Below, one piece after another: positions 1 through 8,544 of a stretch of 64,000 nt of DNA. The translations under genes were made by a program, and so were the position numbers. Below the pieces are notes generated by a model. That model was not told the origin of the DNA, ran no database searches, and was given only the letters and a program-made list of their open reading frames with translations. Where the stretch lies: assembly GCA_017853885.1 (NCBI GenBank), contig JAFMIR010000001.1, positions 124,001 to 188,000 on the forward strand, in the 5' to 3' direction. How positions within the stretch are numbered: position 1 is the stretch's first letter; each line of letters starts with the position of its first letter. This DNA comes from Prosthecobacter sp. (lineage in GTDB: Bacteria; Verrucomicrobiota; Verrucomicrobiia; Verrucomicrobiales; Verrucomicrobiaceae).

Positions 1-1
1 T

Positions 2-631
2 CCTGACCCGGCCGGTTACTGCACGCCGGAGATCATCACGCATGAAGGCCGACGACAACTCATTGCTTGGGGCCCGCAACACATCCAAAGCTTGGACCCG
101 ATCAACGGTGCGGTGCTTTGGACCTATCCTTATAAGATCACTTACGGCGTGAGTATCGCCCAGCCGCTTTATCAAGACGGTGTGCTGCTCGTCTCCGGCT
201 ACTGGCATGGCGCGAAAGCGCTACGGCCCGACAGACGCGGCGCGAAGCTGTTGTGGGAAAACGAATCCGATGTCTGCGGCCTGATGTCTGCTCCGCTCTT
301 TAAAGATGGCGTGGTTTACATGCTCGACAAAAACCGCGGCCTGCAAGCCTTTGAGTTGAAGACCGGCAAGATCCTCTGGAGTGATGACAACACGCTCACG
401 CCCAAAGATCGCAATCCGCAGATCAGCCTCGTGTGGATGGGCGAATCAAAAAACCTCGCCGCGCTGCTCAACGCGAGTGGCGAACTCGTCTATGTGAAGA
501 TCACGCCCGAAAAACGCGAGGAACTTGCACGCTGGCAGATCATCGGCAAAACATGGGCCCATCCGGCCTTCGCAGGCTCGATGCTGATCGCGAGAGATGA
601 TAAGGTTTTGGTGGCCTGGAGACTGTGGTGA
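2..631 (+). CDS. PQQ-like beta-propeller repeat protein, C-terminal part (5' truncated)
   Basis: The reading frame is open from base 2 to a TGA at 629-631, so the window holds only the last ~209 residues. Repeats of the form 'DPINGAVLWTY', 'LKTGKILWSDD' and 'GVVYMLDKNRGLQAF' are typical blades of a PQQ-dehydrogenase/BamB-like eight-bladed propeller (a Trp-containing strand after an x-G-x-x-x-W turn). Such proteins are usually exported and act as scaffolds or as sugar/alcohol-oxidation relatives; no quinone-binding residues can be judged from this fragment, so no enzyme activity is claimed. A TTG at 92 could be read as an internal start, but the propeller repeat continues upstream of it, so the true start lies outside the window. 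It converges with the MetE-like gene, with a gap of only 3 bases. Confidence 0.8.
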   Translation, partial: PDPAGYCTPEIITHEGRRQLIAWGPQHIQSLDPINGAVLWTYPYKITYGVSIAQPLYQDGVLLVSGYWHGAKALRPDRRGAKLLWENESDVCGLMSAPLFKDGVVYMLDKNRGLQAFELKTGKILWSDDNTLTPKDRNPQISLVWMGESKNLAALLNASGELVYVKITPEKREELARWQIIGKTWAHPAFAGSMLIARDDKVLVAWRLW

Positions 632-634
632 GTG

Positions 635-1627
635 TCACCGCCCCTCAAACCGATCACGGCCCTTCGCGAGAGCCTCCATCTTTCGATCAGCGATGCTGCG
701 TTTGAGCATCCAAAAGCCGCAATCCGGATGAATGAACTTCACACGACCGGCGCCAAGTTGCTTTTCTGCAACCTCAATCCGATGCGCGATCTCGTCAGCG
801 GTTTCGATATGGTTGATCTTGATGTCCACCACACCGAGACCGATGCTGATTTTCGGATCGAGTTCTTTCAAGGCATCCAAATCAGACTGCGGACGGTGCG
901 CAAGTTCCATCACAAGATGATCAGCATGCAGTGAGTTCAAAAAACGGATCAGCGCGGCCCATTCACCTTTCTGGATCGTCTGGCCACCGTAGTTCCCAAA
1001 GCAAAAATGAACGGCTTTGCGGCCTTTTACGGCATCCAGCACGCGATTGATGCCTGCGGCGGCGATGGGTGCATCGGCGGGATTTCCAGGAATATTGGCC
1101 TCATCGACCTGCACGCAGGCACATTGCAAATCTGCAGCTTGAGCGGCGAGTGCATCGGCGATGGCCATGTTCAGCGCGGCGAAGTCGTGATAATGCATAT
1201 CCAACAGGGTGCGGGCGAGCATGTAGGGGCTGGTGAGAGTGAACTTGAAGTCACCGCCGGCCACCTTCGCGGCACGGGCACAGTCCTCGGCCAGATTTAG
1301 CACACCCTCAGTGATCGGACCACGCACTACAGCAGCAGGTTTGCTGCGAAAAGCCATCTCGTGCTTTGCGCGAAAGGCTGACATGTCTGCCCGGCCCACG
1401 CGATGGTCGATGCCACCAAGCTTGTGAACAAAGTACTCGATCATACCATTCGTATCCGGATGGTTCACATCAAAGCGATACAGCTCCCCATCCGTTGGCA
1501 AGTCGACGCCTGCTTGGCGTTGTGTATCAAAGACAACCCGCGTGGCATCGATGATGGCCTGCTCGCTAGGCAAAGCAGACAGCCATTCGGGAACGGGATA
1601 GGAGCCAACAGTGGTGGTCTGAATCAT
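635..1627 (-). CDS. cobalamin-independent methionine synthase (MetE) C-terminal-domain family protein
   Basis: A 330-residue single-domain homologue of the catalytic half of MetE, which transfers a methyl group to a thiol (homocysteine in MetE) using zinc. The zinc ligands of the family are visible: H207 and C209 ('VHFCF'), E241 ('MELAHRP') and C303 ('HPDCGFW'). 'VDEANIP' near residue 174 and the C-terminal 'RDRFEG' are also family-typical. It lacks the N-terminal duplicated half of E. coli MetE, so it belongs to the short family that takes methyl groups from unknown or corrinoid-linked donors; the real substrate cannot be read from sequence. The ATG at 1627 has a modest 'AGGA' about 8 bases upstream; an in-frame TTG four codons earlier is less likely. 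The gene is cytoplasmic with no signal peptide. Confidence 0.85.
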   Translation of the reverse strand: MIQTTTVGSYPVPEWLSALPSEQAIIDATRVVFDTQRQAGVDLPTDGELYRFDVNHPDTNGMIEYFVHKLGGIDHRVGRADMSAFRAKHEMAFRSKPAAVVRGPITEGVLNLAEDCARAAKVAGGDFKFTLTSPYMLARTLLDMHYHDFAALNMAIADALAAQAADLQCACVQVDEANIPGNPADAPIAAAGINRVLDAVKGRKAVHFCFGNYGGQTIQKGEWAALIRFLNSLHADHLVMELAHRPQSDLDALKELDPKISIGLGVVDIKINHIETADEIAHRIEVAEKQLGAGRVKFIHPDCGFWMLKRSIADRKMEALAKGRDRFEGR

Positions 1628-1706
1628 GAGTCCTATCAACGCGGCGGATAGCCGCGAGACACATCAGGGTGTGATTATCCAAAGACAAGACAGCTTCAGC
1701 CATGCT

Positions 1707-3830
1707 TTAGGCCAATCCGGCACGCACAAGAAGCGCCTTCGCATCAGGATCGCGGCCCATGAAATCGCGGAAGAGCTTTGCGGGGTCCTCGCTGTTGCCT
1801 TTGCTGAGGATTTTATCGCGGAAATCGTGGCCAACAGCGGGATTGAGCACTCCTTCTTTTTGGAAACGGGTAAAGGCATCGGCATCCAGCACTTCGGCCC
1901 ATTTGTAGCTGTAGTAACCAGCTGCATAGCCTGTGGGGCTGCTGAAGAGGTGGCCGAACCGGCGGGCCATGGTAGGAGCCTCGGTTTTCAGTGCCATCAG
2001 GTAGCCATCGAGGATTTGGCGCGAAAGGACATCCATGTCCCTGCCCTCAGCCTTGGCGTGATGCATGTGCAGCTCGAGGTCAAGCTTTCCAAAGCTGAGC
2101 TGGCGCATGATGTCGCTGGCGCTACGGTAGTTTTTGGCAGCAATCATCTTTTTGAACAGCTTGGTGGGAATGGTCTCGCCGGTCTGGTGGTGGCGAGCGA
2201 AGAGGTCGAGACTCTCACGTTCCCAGCAGAAGTTTTCTAGGAGCTGAGAGGGCAGCTCGACAAAATCCCAATAGACACTTGTGCCGTTGAGCGAGGGCAC
2301 CTCCACGCTACCGCAGAGCAGATGAAGAAGATGGCCAAACTCATGAAACACCGTGCAAACCTCGTCATGCGTGAGCAGCGCTGGCTTGTCACCCACGGGC
2401 GGTGACATGTTGCCACAGATAAGCCCGAGGTGGAGGCGGCGGTCTTGGTCGCCAATCGGCGGCACCCCCATCTTAAGATAGTTCATCCACGCACCGCCAC
2501 GTTTCGAGTCACGTGGGTGCCAGTCGGCGTAAAAGGAGCCGATATGCACACTCTTTTCATTGCGCACCTCGTAGAATTTAACCTGCGGATGCCAGACCTC
2601 GACAGGGCCGGGCTTGTCAGGCTGCGCGCTAGTCGCAGGACCTTCAGCGGTCTTGCCGGGCTCGATGTAAACGACCTCACGTGCCACAATGTGCAGGTCA
2701 AAGACCATTTCCGCGAGGCGGAACATGCCACTAAGAACCTTGTCGAGCGGGAAGTAGGGGCGGAGCTCCTCTTCATCGAAATCGTACTTGGCCTTGCGCT
2801 GTTTCTCAGACCAGAAAGCGACCTCCCAAGGTTCAAAGAGATCAGCGGCTTTATGCTCCACATCGGCGCGGAATTCCTGCAACTCGATGGTTTCCCGTTG
2901 AAAGGCATCCTGTACGCGGTTTTTAAGATCCTCCACAAAGCTCAGAGCGCTACGTCCAGTCTTCGCCATGCGATGGGCAAGGATGTGATCGGCAAAATTC
3001 GCCCTGTCCATGATCTGCGCCTTCTCATGGCGAAGACCAAGGATTTTCCAGACAAGCGCTGTATTGTCATGCTCACCCCCACGGCCGATGGAGGTAGTGC
3101 CCTCCCAGACTTGGCGGCGGATGGCTGAATCCTCGATGTATTCCATAACCGGGATCATTGAGGGCGCCTTGAGGGTGAAACGCCAAACGGGCTTGCCTTC
3201 GGTGCCAAGCCCCTTTGCAGCTGCATCGGCTCGGGCGGCATCAATCGCAGACTGCGGCAGGCCTTGGAGCTTGGTTTGATCGTCGATGAGCAACTCCCAG
3301 CTATTCGTGGAGTCGAGGACGTTTTCTGAGTATTTTTGAGTAGCTTGGGAAAGTTCGGACTCGAGTTGCTCCATGCGCGTCTTCTTGTCCGGCGGGAGGT
3401 CGGCACCCGCCTCAATGAATCCCTGCATGCATTCATCGAGGGCGCGTTTGCGCACAGGCGGAAGTTTTTTTGCCTCCTCGGTCTTGCTGTAAGTGACAAG
3501 CAGGTCCCAGAGATGCTCATTGAGAGGTATTTTGGCGAAGAAGGCGCTCACCTCCGGCAGCATGGCATTATGCGCCTCACGCAAAGCGGGCGAATTGCAA
3601 AGTGAGTCGAGATGTCCGACGAGGCTCCAGCCTTCATTCAGCTCCCGCGTGGCCTCATCAAGACCGAGCACCACGCTATCGAAGTTCATTTTACCACGAT
3701 CTTGGTCGATCACTGCATCAAGCAGCTTTTGCGCTCGCGCGAGGGCCTCGCGGATGTCATTCTCAATGTGCTCGGGGGTCAAGGTGGACCACCGGATGTG
3801 AAAGTCCTGCGTGAGGAAAGGATGGGCCAT
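1707..3830 (-). CDS. prlC: oligopeptidase A-type M3 zinc metallopeptidase
   Basis: A 707-residue cytoplasmic endopeptidase that cleaves short peptides, including signal-peptide fragments, in the E. coli homologue OpdA/PrlC. The zinc site is clear: H496-E-F-G-H500, with the third ligand E525 ('VELPSQ') at the family spacing of 29 residues. The whole length follows OpdA: 'LYSEKQR'-like and 'LRPYFPL' segments, 'GSFYADWHPRDSKRGGAWM', and the C-terminal 'AAGYYSYKWAEVLDADAF'. OpdA is about 680 residues, so this copy is full length, with a small insertion near residue 390 rich in Pro and Ala. It is preceded on the same strand by the MetE-like gene's neighbour space and followed downstream by that gene 80 bases away. 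The start codon (ATG) has a purine-poor leader. Confidence 0.93.
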   Translation of the reverse strand: MAHPFLTQDFHIRWSTLTPEHIENDIREALARAQKLLDAVIDQDRGKMNFDSVVLGLDEATRELNEGWSLVGHLDSLCNSPALREAHNAMLPEVSAFFAKIPLNEHLWDLLVTYSKTEEAKKLPPVRKRALDECMQGFIEAGADLPPDKKTRMEQLESELSQATQKYSENVLDSTNSWELLIDDQTKLQGLPQSAIDAARADAAAKGLGTEGKPVWRFTLKAPSMIPVMEYIEDSAIRRQVWEGTTSIGRGGEHDNTALVWKILGLRHEKAQIMDRANFADHILAHRMAKTGRSALSFVEDLKNRVQDAFQRETIELQEFRADVEHKAADLFEPWEVAFWSEKQRKAKYDFDEEELRPYFPLDKVLSGMFRLAEMVFDLHIVAREVVYIEPGKTAEGPATSAQPDKPGPVEVWHPQVKFYEVRNEKSVHIGSFYADWHPRDSKRGGAWMNYLKMGVPPIGDQDRRLHLGLICGNMSPPVGDKPALLTHDEVCTVFHEFGHLLHLLCGSVEVPSLNGTSVYWDFVELPSQLLENFCWERESLDLFARHHQTGETIPTKLFKKMIAAKNYRSASDIMRQLSFGKLDLELHMHHAKAEGRDMDVLSRQILDGYLMALKTEAPTMARRFGHLFSSPTGYAAGYYSYKWAEVLDADAFTRFQKEGVLNPAVGHDFRDKILSKGNSEDPAKLFRDFMGRDPDAKALLVRAGLA

Positions 3831-3914
3831 CGGGTTGGGGGAGGTAGCTGGTAAAGGTGGACTATGAACCGTCAGCAGAGTCGTGCAAACGACTACTCGA
3901 TGCGTATTTTGCCA

Positions 3915-5279
3915 TCAATCCGCAAACGAGGAAGATCGAGCCAGCCGCACGCTGCGCAGCTTCATCCAAGCACCCGGCTCCCCCTGGCTTACCGGGTCCA
4001 GACGCAGGCGGATCATGCCACCGCGATACTCTGGGCTATCCGCCAAGCGGATGACATAGGTGTGAAACTCCCCATCCGTCTGAATGGGAAAGTTCAAAGC
4101 TGCTTTGTTGGCAAAGGAAGCCTGCGCATGAGACTGCCACATGACCACGGCTTGTTTTTGTGTGGCGTGAAAGGCGGCATCGATGATCAGAAAGGGGCTT
4201 TCATCCGCCTTCCAAAAGACGTGAGGGCTTAATACTTGAGGATCATCCTGTTCGAGCCGCACATGCAGATGCTCTTTGACAGGCCAGCCGGTGTCTGTGG
4301 CATGTTGATAATGCCAACCCTGCCGATCCGCAGCGAACACCCAAGAGGGTGGACTTTTCGGTCGCCACTCCGCAGCACGCTGGCGAATGTCCTGCAGCGA
4401 TCCCAGCACGAGCTCATAGCGAAACTCATACTCGATGTCGTGATCGAGAATCTCCTGTCCTTGGCCAGCGAGATAGCCAGTGCTGTTGCCATGCGGATCA
4501 TTCGGCCCGGGCTTACCCGCAAAGCCACCGGTGAAGTGCACGCGACCCGGCGTAATCAACCCCAGTCCTCGATCATTTTCATCTAGCAGTGCTGCCCAAC
4601 CCTCCGTGCCGGTCCAGAACGACCATGGATGCATGCCATGAGCCTTAGGTGTGAGGGTGGCAGGCTCTCTGGTGAAAGGATGAGCACCCTGATAGCTCAT
4701 CACACGATGAAATCTGGCATTTGCATACACGGCAGGCAGCTCCTGCAGACGTGCAGGATACTGCGTCGAATCTTCACGGCGGTTACGCAACCTCGCACGT
4801 GCCTTCACGACCTGCCCCTCCAGTTCCAGCCACACATCAAAAGCACAATCACCAGGCACATTGTTCAGCGGCCAATGCATCGGCAGGCAGGTGAGATGCA
4901 ATTTCTCACCATCATTTTCATGCGTGGTGACACGGCCGGGATTCTTGAAGTCATCACCGGCTTGGATGGGATTCCAGCCGATGTGCCGCCAATGTTCGGC
5001 CGGCTTCTGGCCCCTAGCCTCGAACGGCACTGGACCAGAAAAAAAAGAAAGCTGCACCTGCCGGCCAAGGTCGTAATTGTTGATCACATTGGCACCATCC
5101 TTCTTCGAAGCGAGAAATGTGATGGAACCGCCGAGGTCGAGATCCACACCCAGCTTGATCGCATCATTTTGGAGCCAGCTCATCCTTTCCGCGTGAACAG
5201 CGGAAGCACTGTAGAGGAGGACGCAGAGCAAATGACGAACGCACATAGGCAGGGCACGATCTGCCAAGGCTTTGCTCAT
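3915..5279 (-). CDS. secreted protein of unknown function
   Basis: I do not recognise the family. From the ATG at 5279 it is 454 residues, beginning with a basic stretch and a hydrophobic core ('LLCVLLYSASAVHA') that reads as a Sec signal peptide; the ATG at 5246 gives a more compact signal and is equally possible. The frame stays open upstream to 5336, where it would overlap the ComEA-like gene. The mature part is rich in aromatic residues and in short beta-strand-like segments ('LGVDLDLGGSITFLAS', 'HPWSFWTGTEGWAALLDE', 'GLGLITPGRVHFTGGF'), which suggests an all-beta, carbohydrate-related fold, perhaps a galactose-mutarotase-like sandwich followed by a second beta domain near residue 330. 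That is inference only; no catalytic motif is visible. Confidence 0.7.
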   Translation of the reverse strand: MSKALADRALPMCVRHLLCVLLYSASAVHAERMSWLQNDAIKLGVDLDLGGSITFLASKKDGANVINNYDLGRQVQLSFFSGPVPFEARGQKPAEHWRHIGWNPIQAGDDFKNPGRVTTHENDGEKLHLTCLPMHWPLNNVPGDCAFDVWLELEGQVVKARARLRNRREDSTQYPARLQELPAVYANARFHRVMSYQGAHPFTREPATLTPKAHGMHPWSFWTGTEGWAALLDENDRGLGLITPGRVHFTGGFAGKPGPNDPHGNSTGYLAGQGQEILDHDIEYEFRYELVLGSLQDIRQRAAEWRPKSPPSWVFAADRQGWHYQHATDTGWPVKEHLHVRLEQDDPQVLSPHVFWKADESPFLIIDAAFHATQKQAVVMWQSHAQASFANKAALNFPIQTDGEFHTYVIRLADSPEYRGGMIRLRLDPVSQGEPGAWMKLRSVRLARSSSFAD

Positions 5280-5334
5280 CTGAAAAGGTGTTTTTTGCCG
5301 TTTATCACCTGCACTGCTATAGTTGAAATGCAGC

Positions 5335-5718
5335 ATGCCCCAGCCATCGAAATGCCGTCAAAAACCTGCGTGGAACGTTTTACCTGCCAGCACAGATCCC
5401 GTTTCATGGCTGTGGCAGGCACTCGCCGCCATTGGCATCGTGCTAGTGGTCACAACGGTGCTACGTGATGCTAGGATGAAGCAACGCGAGTCTGCGGAAA
5501 GCAAGCCCGTTCATCGGGTGGACATCAACTTTGCTTCCGATGCGGAACTGGATCTTCTCCCCGGAATCGGTCCGGCTCTGGCTAGGGAAATCATCCTCTC
5601 GCGGCCTTATTCGACCGCAGAGGAGCTGGAGCGTGTGAAAGGCATCAGCAAAAAAATGGCCGCCCGACTCCTGCCGCTGGTGAAAGCTGGCCAAGGACGC
5701 CGTGCGGCCGATCAGTGA
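5335..5718 (+). CDS. ComEA-like helix-hairpin-helix DNA-binding membrane protein
   Basis: A 127-residue protein with one membrane segment at about residues 24-43 and a double helix-hairpin-helix region at about 63-117. The signature 'DINFASDAELDLLPGIGP' followed by 'RVKGISKKMAARLL' is that of ComEA, which binds incoming DNA in the periplasm during natural transformation; some small family members have other roles. The topology (short N-terminus, one helix, exported HhH) fits. The ATG at 5335 is preferred over the TTG at 5323. The same six bases also hold the upstream-most start of the minus-strand gene, so the two genes diverge from essentially one point. It converges with the Lys-rich protein gene, with a 9-base gap. 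No other competence gene is in the window. Confidence 0.78.
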   Translation: MPQPSKCRQKPAWNVLPASTDPVSWLWQALAAIGIVLVVTTVLRDARMKQRESAESKPVHRVDINFASDAELDLLPGIGPALAREIILSRPYSTAEELERVKGISKKMAARLLPLVKAGQGRRAADQ

Positions 5719-5727
5719 GTCAGGCGA

Positions 5728-6195
5728 TCATTCGCTCTTTTTCTTCTCGCTCTCGGACTTGCCTTTGCCCTTTGCAGTTGCCTTAGCTTTGGCTTTTTGT
5801 TTCACACCCACGTTTAGCTTTAGGATCACGTCATTGCCCTCTGCAGCTTTTTTGGCAGCTCCGCCCACCCAAGCCCCTGGCTTCACCGAATCGATCGAGG
5901 AAGGCTTATCGCCATTCACGTATTCCGTGCTAGCGTTGACGGCGAATTTGACTTCTGGAGCATCTGCTGCGTCGCTTCTCACCAAGGTGATGCTACGGGC
6001 ACTGACTGCGACCACCTTGCCATAAAAGGGAATCGTTTCGGCGTTCGCGGCCTTTTTCGCCGCCTCTTTCTTGCCACTCTCCTTCTTGGCTGGCGCTTCT
6101 TTTGGCGCCGATTTTTTGGGGGAATCAGCTGCATCGGTGGTTGGCACGACAAGAACGGCAAAGGCCACAGCAAGGAAGTGAAAGAGAGGTTTCAT
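5728..6195 (-). CDS. small exported Lys/Ala-rich protein with a short beta-barrel-like core
   Basis: 155 residues. Residues 1-23 form a Sec signal peptide with a likely cleavage after 'TTDA'. Then come a low-complexity Lys/Ala/Pro segment (about 24-52), a compact beta-rich core (about 54-131: 'IPFYGKVVAVSARSITL', 'EVKFAVNASTEYVNG', 'KPGAWVGG') and a second Lys-rich tail (132-155). The core resembles DUF5666/OB-like exported domains ('GxVxxV...tItl'), but I cannot assign a family firmly. The strongly basic tails could bind DNA, teichoic-like polymers or lipopolysaccharide. The ATG at 6195 begins the signal peptide; the TTG at 6207 is less likely. The gene diverges from the TonB-dependent receptor across about 127 bases. 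Confidence 0.65.
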   Translation of the reverse strand: MKPLFHFLAVAFAVLVVPTTDAADSPKKSAPKEAPAKKESGKKEAAKKAANAETIPFYGKVVAVSARSITLVRSDAADAPEVKFAVNASTEYVNGDKPSSIDSVKPGAWVGGAAKKAAEGNDVILKLNVGVKQKAKAKATAKGKGKSESEKKKSE

Positions 6196-6322
6196 GAGGG
6201 TGCCCAAGAGTGCTTAAGGGTTAACCACTTATCAAGTATAATTTTTACGATTTTCCAAAGATGCGAGTGTGCAGTGTTTAAAACCTTGTGGGATTGCCGC
6301 ACTCCCGTCGTCACAGCATGCG

Positions 6323-8389
6323 ATGATCTTCAGACCCCTTGTTTGCTTCGCTGGCCTGCTTTCCATGCCTTTGGGAGCTCAAACGAAGACTCAAAGTGTG
6401 ACGGAACTTCAGGAGATCGTCATCGAAGGCAAGGCCGAGTCACTCATTGGCACAGCCACTTCCGCGTCAAAGGGGCAGACGAATGCGAAGGAGCTGATGG
6501 AACGGCCATTCTCTCGGCGTGGCGAGTTGTTGGAGAGCGTTCCAGGCCTCATCGTGACGCAGCACAGCGGTGATGGAAAGGCCAACCAGTATTTTCTCCG
6601 CGGCACGAACCTCGACCATGGTTCCGACTTCGCGATGAACGTCGATGGCATGCCGGTAAACTTCCGCACGCATGCGCATGGTCAGGGCTATGCAGATCTA
6701 AATTTCATCATCCCGGAGCTGGTGGGCGAACTAGAATACTGGAAGGGCAATTACTACGCGCAACATGGCGACCTGAGCAGCACCGGTGCGGCAAGGTTCA
6801 AGCTCATGGACTCGCTGCCGCAGGGTATTCTCTCCACCACCTGGGGCGAGTACGAGTACACCCGCACACTGGTCGCCGATAGCATTCAAGCGGGCTCGGG
6901 CGTGCTCACGACGGCCATCGAGCATCAATTCTACAACGGCCCTTGGGAACTCTCATCCGATGCACGACGCTGGAACGGCTTACTGCGCTGGCATTGGGAG
7001 GACTCACAGAATCGCGTGAATGTAACGCTCATGGGCTACAGTGGCAATTGGATGAGCACTGACCAGATACCGCAGCGGGCACTCGATGCGGGAATTATTG
7101 GCCGCTACGGCACCATGGACCCAACCGACGGCGGCAACTCGCAACGCTACAGCCTGAGCTTCGACTGGGAACGCCGCGAAGGGCGCACGACGACGCGGGC
7201 GAATGCCTACGCGGGCTACTACGACCTTGATCTCTTCTCGAACTTCACTTACTTCAAAGACAGCCTCGCACGTGGCGATCTGCTGGGAGACCAATTCGAG
7301 CAGAAAGACGGCCGTTGGTTTGCGGGGGCGGGCGTTTCACGGGACTGGCATTTTGATGTGCTCGGTCATGAGCAACGGCTGACGATTGGGTTTGCCATGC
7401 ACCAAGATTTCATCAACGCGCTGGGCCTTTACAACACCTCCGCCCGCCAGCGCTGGAATACCGTGCGCCAGGACGACATCTACCAAGCAACCTACGGCCT
7501 CTACTCGGAACTCGAATTCAAGCCCGTGTCTTGGTTCCGTGTCATCCCGGGCCTGAGGTCGGACTTGTTCCACTTCAACTCCCGCAACGGCAGCCTTCAG
7601 GACAACAACGGCAACCTCACCAAAGGCATCGTCAGCCCAAAGCTCGCCATGATCTTCGGCCCTTGGGCTAAAACAGAGCTGTATCTTAACGCAGGCCTTG
7701 GCTTTCACTCAAATGACACTCGTGGCGTGACCATCACTACCGATCCCTCTACTGGCCTTCCAGCCGATCGTGTCGATCCCATCGCCCGCACCTACGGCGC
7801 GGAATTTGGCATTCGGAACGAATCCATCTCAAAGATGGTGAACACGCTTTCCTTCTGGTGGCTGCGCAATGACTCGGAGCTTATCTACGTCGGTGATGCC
7901 GGCACCACCGAGCCCGGACCTGGCAGCGACCGCCTCGGCATGGAGTTGGCCAGCTACTGGCGGCCCACATCATGGGCTATGGCCGACCTCGAGGCCACTT
8001 GGACTTGGGCTCATCTCCGCACCGCAGAGCCACCCAGCGCCTCCATCCCCGGCAGCATTCCTTATTCGCTGAATGCAGGCTTTAATCTGGGTCGCGAGGA
8101 AGGCTTGTTTGGCTCTGTGCGAGCACGCTACTTCGGCCCACGTCCTCTTACGGAGGACTACGCTGACATCCGCGCCCGCGAATCCCTCCAAGTGAATGCC
8201 CGCGTCGGCTACCGCCGTAAAAGCTGGGAGATCGCTCTCGAATGCCTCAACCTGCTGAACCGCGCCAACAATGATATCGCCTACTCTTACGAAAGCCAGC
8301 TCATCAGCGAGGCTGCTCCCGTAATGGACACCCATGTGCATCCAATTGAGCCACGCATGCTGCGCGTTTCGGTGACATGGAGATTCTGA
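6323..8389 (+). CDS. TonB-dependent outer-membrane receptor
   Basis: 688 residues from the ATG at 6323, which starts a clear signal peptide (cleavage near 'LGA-QT', residue 19); the frame is open back to 6269 but those codons precede the signal. A TonB-box-like segment lies at about residues 29-36 ('LQEIVIEG'). The plug domain follows ('ELLESVPGLIVTQHSGDG', 'QYFLRGTNLDHGSDF', 'NVDGMPVN'), then a 22-strand-type barrel with many alternating aromatic strands and a terminal Phe ('RVSVTWRF'), as expected for BamA-dependent insertion. It imports a scarce substrate (metal chelate, vitamin or oligosaccharide) with energy from TonB/ExbBD. No substrate can be named from the sequence. The nearest downstream gene is a CE15-like esterase on the other strand, which hints at plant-polymer use but does not prove it. 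Confidence 0.9.
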   Translation: MIFRPLVCFAGLLSMPLGAQTKTQSVTELQEIVIEGKAESLIGTATSASKGQTNAKELMERPFSRRGELLESVPGLIVTQHSGDGKANQYFLRGTNLDHGSDFAMNVDGMPVNFRTHAHGQGYADLNFIIPELVGELEYWKGNYYAQHGDLSSTGAARFKLMDSLPQGILSTTWGEYEYTRTLVADSIQAGSGVLTTAIEHQFYNGPWELSSDARRWNGLLRWHWEDSQNRVNVTLMGYSGNWMSTDQIPQRALDAGIIGRYGTMDPTDGGNSQRYSLSFDWERREGRTTTRANAYAGYYDLDLFSNFTYFKDSLARGDLLGDQFEQKDGRWFAGAGVSRDWHFDVLGHEQRLTIGFAMHQDFINALGLYNTSARQRWNTVRQDDIYQATYGLYSELEFKPVSWFRVIPGLRSDLFHFNSRNGSLQDNNGNLTKGIVSPKLAMIFGPWAKTELYLNAGLGFHSNDTRGVTITTDPSTGLPADRVDPIARTYGAEFGIRNESISKMVNTLSFWWLRNDSELIYVGDAGTTEPGPGSDRLGMELASYWRPTSWAMADLEATWTWAHLRTAEPPSASIPGSIPYSLNAGFNLGREEGLFGSVRARYFGPRPLTEDYADIRARESLQVNARVGYRRKSWEIALECLNLLNRANNDIAYSYESQLISEAAPVMDTHVHPIEPRMLRVSVTWRF

Positions 8390-8393
8390 GGAT

Positions 8394-8525
8394 ATGAACA
8401 GACGTTCGGACACAGACTCAAATCATTTGTCCCAAAACGAAATCGCACGGCTAAAGACAAGCTATTGGCATAGAGATTGGCTGGGGCTTACGAAACTGAA
8501 AAACCCAGGTCTCACACGGCGCTAG
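8394..8525 (+). CDS. possible 43-residue small ORF after the TonB receptor
   Basis: An ATG lies 4 bases after the receptor stop codon, and the frame stays open for 43 codons to a TAG. The peptide is polar and basic (Arg/Lys about 23 percent, with 'RDWLGLTKLKNPGLTRR' at the end), without a signal peptide or membrane segment. Nothing in it is recognisable. The tight spacing to the receptor is the only positive argument; an open frame of this size occurs often by chance, so it is listed as tentative. Confidence 0.2.
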   Translation: MNRRSDTDSNHLSQNEIARLKTSYWHRDWLGLTKLKNPGLTRR

Positions 8526-8544
8526 CCATCCATCACCAATCCTC

